Of a stretch of DNA of 64,000 bases, positions 57,466-64,000 are shown one piece after another. The position numbers and the translations under genes are program-made. The stretch comes from Bacillus sp. KH172YL63. GTDB lineage: Bacteria > Bacillota > Bacilli > Bacillales > Bacillaceae_B. The stretch lies in NCBI RefSeq assembly GCF_011398925.1, contig NZ_AP022842.1:1538001-1602000 (forward strand), written 5' to 3'. The notes under the pieces were generated by a model. The model ran no database searches. It was not told the DNA's origin and saw only the letters and a list, made by a program, of their open reading frames with translations. The first letter of the stretch is position 1. Every line of letters starts with the position of its first letter.

Positions 57466-57515
57466 ATTGTCGAATAATTGTTTATGTTAAAATATTCTTT
57501 AATATAGTAATAGAC
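57466..57515 (+). promoter_or_regulatory. Probable vegetative promoter region of asd
   Basis: The stretch is very AT-rich with several overlapping candidate boxes: TTTATG with TATAGT at 16-bp spacing, and TTGTCG with TAAAAT at 15-bp spacing. None is decisive. A promoter is expected here because dpaB is followed by a terminator and asd is needed during growth. Confidence 0.35.
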
Positions 57516-57573
57516 TAAATTCATTTACCTATTGTACTATGAATATTTTGAATGGTTGGAAGGAGAGAAGATT

Positions 57574-58620
57574 TTGAATACAACGGGATTTCATGTAGCA
57601 GTTGTCGGTGCCACTGGTGCTGTAGGACAACAAATGCTTCAAACTTTAGAGAAAAGGGATTTTCCAATAAAACAGTTAACATTATTATCATCAGCACGTT
57701 CAGCAGGTTCCACCGTTACATTTAAAGGAAAAGAATGGATGGTAGAAGAAGCGAAGCCCGAAAGTTTTGAAGGAGTGGATATCGCTTTATTCAGTGCAGG
57801 TGGGAATGTATCAAAGCTTCTTGCTCCTGAAGCCGTAAAGCGGGGAGCCATCGTGGTCGATAATACGAGTGCATACCGGATGGATCCGGATGTGCCGCTA
57901 GTGGTACCGGAAGTGAATGAAGAAGACATCAAGCTTCATAATGGAATCATTGCGAATCCAAATTGCTCCACGATCCAAATGGTGGCAGCACTTGAACCGA
58001 TCCGCAAACAATATGGTCTATCAAAAGTGATCGTTTCCACCTATCAAGCCGTTTCAGGTGCAGGTGCGGTCGCGATCGACGAACTTCACGATCAAACCCG
58101 TGCGATTTTATCCGGTGATTCTTTTGAGCCGTCTGTATTGCCAGTCAAAGGGGATAAAAAACACTACCAGATCGCATATAATGCCATTCCTCAAATAGAT
58201 AAATTTCAGGATAACGGCTTCACATTTGAAGAAATGAAAATGATTAATGAAACGAAAAAAATTATGCATATGCCTTCATTGAAGGTCTCTGCAACTTGTG
58301 TCAGACTGCCGGTTGTAACAGGTCACTCGGAAAGTGTATATATTGAAATTGAGAAGGATTCTGTTTCAGTGAAAGATATTCATGCATTGCTGAAAGATGC
58401 ACCGGGGGTCACATTGGAAGACGTACCGGAGGAACAGATTTATCCTATGCCTGCACATGCCGTGGGTAAACCGGATGTGTTTGTGGGGCGTGTGCGAAAG
58501 GACCTTGACGAAGACAAAGGATTCCATATGTGGGTTGTATCTGATAACCTGCTGAAGGGTGCTGCCTGGAACTCGGTTCAAATCGCAGAAAGTCTTGTAA
58601 AGCTTGGTTTGATTAAGTAA
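57574..58620 (+). CDS. asd: Aspartate-semialdehyde dehydrogenase
   Basis: A 348-residue NADPH-dependent enzyme converting aspartyl phosphate to aspartate semialdehyde, the branch-point precursor of lysine, diaminopimelate, threonine and methionine. It has the nucleotide-binding [15 protein letters not shown], catalytic Cys131 in [14 protein letters not shown], and a [11 protein letters not shown] segment near residue 250. TTG 57574 follows GAAGGAGAG; an in-frame ATG at 57532 would add 14 residues without homology support. It is followed by dapG and dapA. Confidence 0.96.
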   Translation: MNTTGFHVAVVGATGAVGQQMLQTLEKRDFPIKQLTLLSSARSAGSTVTFKGKEWMVEEAKPESFEGVDIALFSAGGNVSKLLAPEAVKRGAIVVDNTSAYRMDPDVPLVVPEVNEEDIKLHNGIIANPNCSTIQMVAALEPIRKQYGLSKVIVSTYQAVSGAGAVAIDELHDQTRAILSGDSFEPSVLPVKGDKKHYQIAYNAIPQIDKFQDNGFTFEEMKMINETKKIMHMPSLKVSATCVRLPVVTGHSESVYIEIEKDSVSVKDIHALLKDAPGVTLEDVPEEQIYPMPAHAVGKPDVFVGRVRKDLDEDKGFHMWVVSDNLLKGAAWNSVQIAESLVKLGLIK

Positions 58621-58708
58621 AGAAGAGGGTTCATTCCAGTCAGAGCTGTATAATTCCACTACTCGATTTTCTCATACCTCTTTGAACATATGACAATGAG
58701 GTGTAGTC

Positions 58709-59947
58709 ATGAAAGTGATCGTTCAAAAATTTGGTGGAACATCTGTAAGAGACGAGGCAAGCCGCTTAAAAGCACTTGCCCATACTAAACAGGCGATAGA
58801 TCAAGGATATAAAGTGGTGGTAGTGGTTTCAGCGATGGGAAGAAAAGGTGAACCATATGCCACTGATTCACTGTTATCATTGATTGGTGGCAAGAATACA
58901 TCAATCAGCAAGAGGGAGCAGGATTTATTATTATCCTGTGGGGAAATCATCTCAAGCCTTGTGTATTCAAACCTGCTGCTTGAGCACGGCATTCGGTCAA
59001 CTGCCCTGACAGGGGCACAGGCCGGATTCAGGACTAATCATGATTTTAATAATGCTAAGATTGTCGAAATGAAGTGCGGTCGGCTGTTGAAGGAGCTGGA
59101 GCTGCATGATGCAGTCGTGGTGGCTGGATTTCAGGGGGCGACTAAGGATGGAGATGTCACAACGATCGGCAGGGGAGGCAGCGACACGTCTGCTTCCGCC
59201 TTGGGTGTGGCTTTAAAGGCTGAATATATCGATATATTTACGGATGTAGAAGGCGTCATGACGGCTGATCCGAGAATCTCTGCGAAAGCACGTCCGATCA
59301 CGGTCGTATCCTATAATGAAGTCTGCAATATGGCATATCAGGGGGCAAAGGTGATCCACCCCCGTGCGGTAGAAATCGCGATGAATTCGAATGTTCCCAT
59401 GCGGATACGCTCCACTTATTCCAACGGGGAAGGGACGCTTGTGACAACGATAGAGAATACAAAAGCCCATAAAGAGTTCCGTAGTCACCCGGTGACAGGC
59501 ATCGCCCATGTCCAAAACCTTACCCAAATCAAAGTGTTCGCCAAGGAAGACCAGTACAATCTACAGGCTGAGGTGTTTAAAGCGATGGCTAAGGAAGGGA
59601 TCAGTGTTGATTTTATCAATATTTCTCCCCGTGGGGTCGTTTACACGGTAGCTTCGGCCCTTGCAGACGAGGCGATTTCAGCCCTTCAAAGAATCGGACA
59701 TCATCCGACAGTAGAATCAGAATGTGCGAAAATTTCCGTAGTGGGTGCAGGAATGACCGGGGTACCGGGCGTGACTTCTGCAATCGTCTCCTCCCTGTCG
59801 AATGAAGGGATACGGATCCTGCAATCTGCCGACAGTCATACGACGATTTGGATATTGGTGAAAGAGATGGATTTGATCAATGCGATCAATGCACTCCATG
59901 ATACCTTTCAATTACAAGAGAGAAATGCTACATTCAGAGTAGGTTAA
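58709..59947 (+). CDS. dapG: Aspartokinase I (DapG)
   Basis: A 412-residue aspartate kinase, the first step of the aspartate pathway. The N-terminal kinase fold has IVQKFGGTSVRDE and VVVVSAMGRKGEPYATDSLL, plus IGRGGSDTSASALGVAL near residues 155-171. Two C-terminal ACT domains follow (about 275-400). In B. subtilis this isozyme is inhibited by diaminopimelate and serves cell-wall and dipicolinate synthesis. No lysine riboswitch is visible in the 88-bp gap upstream. The start ATG has TGAGGTGTAGTC. Confidence 0.95.
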   Translation: MKVIVQKFGGTSVRDEASRLKALAHTKQAIDQGYKVVVVVSAMGRKGEPYATDSLLSLIGGKNTSISKREQDLLLSCGEIISSLVYSNLLLEHGIRSTALTGAQAGFRTNHDFNNAKIVEMKCGRLLKELELHDAVVVAGFQGATKDGDVTTIGRGGSDTSASALGVALKAEYIDIFTDVEGVMTADPRISAKARPITVVSYNEVCNMAYQGAKVIHPRAVEIAMNSNVPMRIRSTYSNGEGTLVTTIENTKAHKEFRSHPVTGIAHVQNLTQIKVFAKEDQYNLQAEVFKAMAKEGISVDFINISPRGVVYTVASALADEAISALQRIGHHPTVESECAKISVVGAGMTGVPGVTSAIVSSLSNEGIRILQSADSHTTIWILVKEMDLINAINALHDTFQLQERNATFRVG

Positions 59948-59968
59948 CTTTAGAGGAGAGTGAGAAGA

Positions 59969-60841
59969 TTGAATTTTGGCCGTGTTTCTACGGCGATGGT
60001 GACCCCATTTGACCGTAAAGGAAATATCGACTTTGCAAAAACGACCCAGTTGATCCACTATTTGATTGACAATGGTTCAGATTCGTTGGTAGTGGGGGGA
60101 ACGACAGGTGAATCCCCGACTTTGACGAAAGAGGAGAAAGTGGCTCTGTTCAGACATACCGTAAAAGTTGTGGACGGAAGGGTGCCGGTCATTGCCGGTA
60201 CAGGCAGCAATAACACCCATTCCTCCATCGAACTGACAAAGAAAGCGGAAGAAGCAGGCGTAGATGCAGTGATGCTTGTGACTCCTTACTATAACAAACC
60301 GAGCCAGGAAGGGATGTATCAGCACTTTAAAGCAATCGCTGAATCAACACTACTCCCTGTCATGCTCTACAATATTCCGGGCCGTTCGAGCGTGAACATG
60401 CTGCCAGAAACGATCATCCGTCTTTCGGAAATTGAAAATATCACCGCTGTGAAAGAGGCAAGCGGGGATCTCGACAGTATGACAGAAATCATCTCCCGTA
60501 CAAGCGACGATTTTCTGCTGTACAGTGGGGATGATGGTCTCACACTTCCTATTTTATCAGTGGGCGGCACCGGCGTGGTATCCGTCGCATCCCACGTGAT
60601 CGGCAATCATATGCAGGAGATGATCTCTTTATTTGTTGAAGGGAATCCAGTTGAAGCAGCTGTCATGCATCAAAAGCTGCTCCCGGTCATGAAAGGGTTA
60701 TTTACAAGTCCAAACCCTACTCCTGTAAAAACGGCCCTTCAAATCAACGGCCTTGATGTCGGGTCTGTCCGACTGCCATTGATTCCGCTTACGGAAGTGG
60801 AGCGTGCCAAACTTTCACAAGTACTGCAGACATTATCCTGA
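59969..60841 (+). CDS. dapA: 4-Hydroxy-tetrahydrodipicolinate synthase
   Basis: A 290-residue aldolase condensing aspartate semialdehyde and pyruvate, the first committed step to diaminopimelate and the source of the DpaAB substrate. The catalytic Lys162 is in AVKEASGDLD, Tyr134 in VMLYNIPGR, and TTGESPTLT and TPYYNKPSQEG are conserved. TTG 59969 is chosen for its AGAGGAGAG site and family-length N-terminus; the in-frame GTG at 59960 lies within that site. Confidence 0.95.
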   Translation: MNFGRVSTAMVTPFDRKGNIDFAKTTQLIHYLIDNGSDSLVVGGTTGESPTLTKEEKVALFRHTVKVVDGRVPVIAGTGSNNTHSSIELTKKAEEAGVDAVMLVTPYYNKPSQEGMYQHFKAIAESTLLPVMLYNIPGRSSVNMLPETIIRLSEIENITAVKEASGDLDSMTEIISRTSDDFLLYSGDDGLTLPILSVGGTGVVSVASHVIGNHMQEMISLFVEGNPVEAAVMHQKLLPVMKGLFTSPNPTPVKTALQINGLDVGSVRLPLIPLTEVERAKLSQVLQTLS

Positions 60842-60897
60842 GACAGCTGCAATTCATCCAGGGTATAAAAAAGACGAAGCATACATTTTCAGGATAA

Positions 60898-60959
60898 TAA
60901 AAATCCGGACGATCAATCGACACCCATAATTGGGTATCGGTTCCGTTCGGATTTTTTAT
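60898..60959 (+). terminator. Intrinsic terminator after dapA
   Basis: AAAATCCGGACG pairs with CGTTCGGATTTT (one G-T pair), with an inner CGACACCCA/TGGGTATCG stem, followed by TTTATT. The stem is long and the T tract good. Repeat element copy 2 starts three bases later. Confidence 0.85.
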
Positions 60960-60961
60960 TT

Positions 60962-61403
60962 AAAAGGCTGTTTTCCCAATGATTGTTGATATTATCAGAC
61001 GTAAATGTGAGTATTTTAGGTAATTTGAGACTGTGGAATAAAAAAATGCCATAGCAGTGAACCAAAGACAATGTACTTGAATGACGTTGATCACTACTAT
61101 TCAGAAGATGAATAATCAGTTAATCCAGTGGATTTTTGGTTTTTATCTTCGATGGTTGATTCTCGCTGCAGATGCTCGACTCCTGCGGGAACTGATGGAC
61201 AGTCCGAAAAGCGGAGGCGGCTTGTTCAGCTCCGACAAGCATAAGATGAATGGGTTGTGAAGGCGGTCTTTACCTTCATGGACCATTTAGCTTATGACCT
61301 CGAGGGGCTCACCGCCATCCCCGCGGAAAGCGAGCATCTATCGCTGCAATCAACCGCATCTCGCTTGTTCAAAAGCCACAATGTTTACGAAAACAGCCTT
61401 TTT
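60962..61403 (-). repeat. Structured intergenic repeat element, copy 2 (inverted)
   Basis: About 440 bases, the reverse complement of the element at 54751-55042 with many substitutions and a longer middle. Conserved blocks read on the minus strand include CAAGCGAGATGCGGTTGATT, GATGCTCGCTTTCCGCGGGG, CCCGCAGGAGTCGAGCATC and CACTGCTATGGCA. The main hairpin spans 61155-61354. The copy is bounded by AAAAGGCTGTTTTC (60962-60975) and its complement GAAAACAGCCTTTT (61389-61402), like terminal inverted repeats. No ORF is supported. The remaining 61404-61582 shows nothing further before the rnjB promoter. Confidence 0.85.
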
Positions 61404-61582
61404 AAAAAAACACCATGACTGATCCAATTTCATTTTTCCCCCCGCTCTTCGTGCCAGTTGTCACCCCACCCCAAAATGCATGTATTTATCCATCAAAAGA
61501 AGGAAATTCACCCCCGCTATCGAAATAATAACGTAGAAGAGTAAATTGCAGTCTTTTTCCTCATCACACAGGATAAAATTGG

Positions 61583-61612
61583 TTGTACTACCAAAATAGT
61601 ATCAAGTATAAT
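61583..61612 (+). promoter_or_regulatory. Sigma-A promoter of rnjB
   Basis: TTGTAC (61583-61588) and a perfect TATAAT (61607-61612) are 18 bases apart. The -35 lies inside a short inverted repeat, TTGGT (61580-61584)/ACCAA (61590-61594), which could be an operator. The transcript would start near 61619, about 45 bases before rnjB. Confidence 0.7.
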
Positions 61613-61663
61613 GTACATAACTGATTGAAGATCGGGGAAGGCACAGCATAGGAGGACACAAAA

Positions 61664-63331
61664 GTGGGTAAGACAAAGAATGAAAGTATCAAAATCATTC
61701 CATTAGGTGGAGTGGGGGAAATTGGAAAGAATATGTATGTAATTGAAGTGGATCAGGAGATATTCGTGATCGATGCGGGGCTTATGTTTCCTGAGAATGA
61801 AATGCTCGGAATCGATATCGTTATCCCGGATATCCAGTATCTGATTGAAAACAAAGAGCGGGTAAAAGGAATTTTCCTGACTCACGGCCATGAGGACAGC
61901 ATTGGCGCAATTTCTTATCTCATTGGGAAAATCAAAGCGCCTGTCTACGGGACAAGACTCACAAATGCACTCGTTAAGGCGAGAATGAAGGATGAACATG
62001 TCCGAGAAGATGTGAAGTTCTACACTGTTCACTCTGATAGTCATCTGACGTTTGACGGGGTAAGCGTCACGTTCTTTAAAACGACTCATAGCATTCCTGA
62101 TTCTGTAGGGGTATGTATCCATACATCAGAGGGTGTCATCGTCCATACCGGGGAATTTAAATTCGATCAGTCTGCCAAGCATTTCTATCGACCTGATTTA
62201 GGAAAGATGGCTCAAATTGGCGAGAAGGGCGTTCTTTGCCTTCTGTCAGACAGCATCGGGGCTGAAAGACCGGGCTACACCACTTCCGAGGCGGTGATGG
62301 AGCAGCACATCACGAAGTCTCTCCGTACAGCATCAGGAAGGGTCATCGTGGCATGCTTTGCTTCTAATTTAATCCGTCTGCAGCAAGTGTTTGATGCCGC
62401 CGAGCAGAATAAACGCAAAGTCGCAGTAGTGGGGAAAAGCTTGAAGCGTGTGTATGATGTAGCGTTGAAACTTGGATATCTTCACGTCCGTGATGAAATG
62501 ATCATCGGGATTGACGAAATAGAAGAATATCCAAAGGATGAAATCCTCATCATCGCAACAGGAACGCAAGGTGAGCCGTTTGAGGCCCTTCAACGGATGT
62601 CAAAACGCTCCCATCGCCTGGTGAATATCGAAGAAGGCGATACCGTCCTCATTACCGCAAACCCTTCCCCTGGCATGGAAGTGATCACAGGGAAAACGAT
62701 CGATATGCTTTACCGTGCAGGGGCAGAGGTGTTGATCCCTACTAAGGAAGAACAGGTTTCAGGGCACGGAAGCCAGGAAGATTTGAAATTCATGCTGAAT
62801 ATCATGAAACCGAAATATTTCATCCCGATCCAGGGAGAATACAAGATGCTGGTCGCCCATACGCAGGTGGCCCATGACACCGGACTTCCTTATAAACAAA
62901 TCTTCATCCTGGATAAAGGGGATGTACTTCAATATAAGGATGGAAAGATGCGCATGAACGGCAGGGTACAGGCTGGAAATGTGCTGATCGACGGCATCGG
63001 TGTGGGAGACGTGGGCAATATCGTGCTCCGTGATCGAAAGCTGTTGTCAGAAGACGGTGTCTTTACGGTTGTTGTCACCATCAACCGTAAATCCAAATCG
63101 ATTGTTTCAGGACCGGAAATCATATCGAGGGGCTTCGTTTATGTGCGGGAGTCTGAGGAATTGATGGGAGAAGCGGGTGATATCGTCGCAAGCGTCGTCC
63201 ACTCATACTTACAAAAGGGCTCTTTCGAATGGACAACGATCAAGCAGGATATCAGGGATCAGCTCAATTATTACCTGTTTAACAAAACGAGAAGAAGACC
63301 GATGATCCTGCCGATCATCATGGAAGTATAA
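61664..63331 (+). CDS. rnjB: Ribonuclease J2
   Basis: A 555-residue metallo-beta-lactamase/beta-CASP ribonuclease that partners RNase J1 in mRNA decay and rRNA maturation. The N-terminal motif is LTHGHEDSIGA (about residues 73-82): the His usual in HxHxDH of RNase J1 is Ser here, as RNase J2 proteins are known to lack full catalytic residues. The beta-CASP region has FASNLIRLQQVFDAA, and later VSGHGSQEDLKFML carries a conserved His. It starts at GTG behind TAGGAGGACA. A terminator follows. Confidence 0.95.
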   Translation: MGKTKNESIKIIPLGGVGEIGKNMYVIEVDQEIFVIDAGLMFPENEMLGIDIVIPDIQYLIENKERVKGIFLTHGHEDSIGAISYLIGKIKAPVYGTRLTNALVKARMKDEHVREDVKFYTVHSDSHLTFDGVSVTFFKTTHSIPDSVGVCIHTSEGVIVHTGEFKFDQSAKHFYRPDLGKMAQIGEKGVLCLLSDSIGAERPGYTTSEAVMEQHITKSLRTASGRVIVACFASNLIRLQQVFDAAEQNKRKVAVVGKSLKRVYDVALKLGYLHVRDEMIIGIDEIEEYPKDEILIIATGTQGEPFEALQRMSKRSHRLVNIEEGDTVLITANPSPGMEVITGKTIDMLYRAGAEVLIPTKEEQVSGHGSQEDLKFMLNIMKPKYFIPIQGEYKMLVAHTQVAHDTGLPYKQIFILDKGDVLQYKDGKMRMNGRVQAGNVLIDGIGVGDVGNIVLRDRKLLSEDGVFTVVVTINRKSKSIVSGPEIISRGFVYVRESEELMGEAGDIVASVVHSYLQKGSFEWTTIKQDIRDQLNYYLFNKTRRRPMILPIIMEV

Positions 63332-63335
63332 TGGA

Positions 63336-63371
63336 AGAGGCTGCTTGTTTATGCAAGCAGCCTCTTTTTTT
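63336..63371 (+). terminator. Intrinsic terminator after rnjB
   Basis: AGAGGCTGCTTG (63336-63347) and CAAGCAGCCTCT (63353-63364) form a perfect 12-pair stem with a five-base loop, followed by seven T residues. Confidence 0.92.
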
Positions 63372-63459
63372 GTGAGCGGATCCCCAAACATAAAAAGTAT
63401 GAAAACACACCATTAATAAGATAATAACAATAGAATGGGAATGAAAAGGAGATGTTTTC

Positions 63460-64000
63460 ATGGAAGAGAATACGTTATCGATGGGAGATCAGCCGAATAA
63501 AGGGCAGGATGATCATAAAGAGAAGCCATCAGGGTTGATGGAAAAGATCCAGCAATTGGGACAGACGAGTGTCCCTCAATTATCCCAGGACTCAAATATC
63601 CATTGTTTGACGATTGTCGGTCAGATTGAAGGACATATGCAGCTTCCACCCCAAAATAAAACAACGAAATATGAACACGTCATCCCCCAGCTCGTTGCAA
63701 TCGAGCAAAATCCAAAGATCGAGGGATTGGTTGTCATTTTGAACACCGTGGGCGGGGATGTAGAGGCGGGCTTGGCCATTTCCGAAATGATTGCATCCCT
63801 CTCGAAACCGACCGTTTCTGTCGTCTTGGGCGGGGGGCACAGCATAGGTGTCCCGATAGCTGTATCATGCAATTTTTCTTATATTGCAAGCACGGCCACG
63901 ATGACGATCCATCCGGTGAGATTGACAGGACTGGTCATCGGTGTTCCGCAAACATTTGAATATCTTGACAAAATGCAGGAGCGGGTGGTCAGCTTCGTTA
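63460..64000 (+). CDS. tepA: ClpP-like serine protease TepA (partial, runs off the window)
   Basis: The first 180 codons of an open frame continuing past the window end. It starts at ATG 63460 behind AAAAGGAGATG. After a hydrophilic N-terminal stretch (residues 1-45) comes a Clp-protease-like fold: [18 protein letters not shown], then [17 protein letters not shown] and [16 protein letters not shown]. Ser128 in GGGHSIG is at the nucleophile position. TepA in B. subtilis is a forespore or cytoplasmic ClpP-like protease implicated in degrading small acid-soluble proteins or secretion precursors. The rnjB-tepA order matches. Confidence 0.9.
   Translation, partial: MEENTLSMGDQPNKGQDDHKEKPSGLMEKIQQLGQTSVPQLSQDSNIHCLTIVGQIEGHMQLPPQNKTTKYEHVIPQLVAIEQNPKIEGLVVILNTVGGDVEAGLAISEMIASLSKPTVSVVLGGGHSIGVPIAVSCNFSYIASTATMTIHPVRLTGLVIGVPQTFEYLDKMQERVVSFV

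Noticed and set aside
58621..58708. Lysine riboswitch before dapG
   Set aside because: The 88-bp gap is too short and shows no L-box structure.
61890..61915. RnjB missing a His in its HxHxDH motif as a sign of decay
   Set aside because: RNase J2 proteins normally lack full catalytic residues here; the rest of the gene is intact.

Overview
The window reads as a chromosome segment of a motile, endospore-forming Bacillaceae species. The gene order matches the Bacillus subtilis chromosome from the fla/che operon to tepA almost gene for gene, and the protein sequences are Bacillus-like but clearly not B. subtilis itself (for example a 408-residue FlgE and a 210-residue FlgD). It could be a Rossellomorea or a related Bacillus; the species cannot be fixed from the sequence. 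Nearly every gene is on the + strand, and no tRNA, rRNA, prophage, insertion sequence or CRISPR array is visible.

Layout. (1) 1-766: AT-rich leader with no recognisable gene; codY, which precedes flgB in B. subtilis, is not in the window. (2) 767-28220: one long, tightly packed fla/che operon, flgB-flgC-fliE-fliF-fliG-fliH-fliI-fliJ-ylxF-fliK-flgD-(TIGR02530-type gene)-flgE-swrD-fliL-fliM-fliY-cheY-fliO-fliP-fliQ-fliR-flhB-flhA-flhF-flhG-cheB-cheA-cheW-cheC-cheD-sigD-swrB. It encodes the basal body, export gate, rotor/switch, chemotaxis core and the motility sigma factor. flhF is split into two reading frames. (3) 28228-35881: rpsB and tsf (translation), pyrH, frr, then lipid and envelope genes uppS, cdsA, dxr and rasP. 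(4) 36021-42143: proS and polC. (5) 42164-49404: the rimP-nusA-rnpM-ylxQ-infB-ylxP-rbfA-truB-ribC transcription/translation cluster, with a promoter and leader hairpin that look like the NusA autoregulatory attenuator. (6) 49414-54693: rpsO, pnp, ylxY, mlpA. (7) 55296-60841: ymxH, the dipicolinate synthase genes dpaA-dpaB and the aspartate-pathway genes asd-dapG-dapA, which together supply diaminopimelate for the wall and dipicolinate for the spore. (8) 61664-64000: rnjB and the start of tepA, which runs off the window.

Most genes are ordinary housekeeping loci. The unusual signals are: the flhF frame break with stop and restart one base apart; a hairpin that would bridge a distant Shine-Dalgarno sequence to the swrD start codon; a duplicated C-terminal module in FlgD; and two inverted copies of a structured, about 290-440 bp intergenic element on either side of the ymxH-dpaAB-asd-dapG-dapA block. 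Within each copy of that element two short internal boxes match each other but differ between copies. No wholly new multi-gene system was found. The intergenic element is the best candidate for something poorly described.
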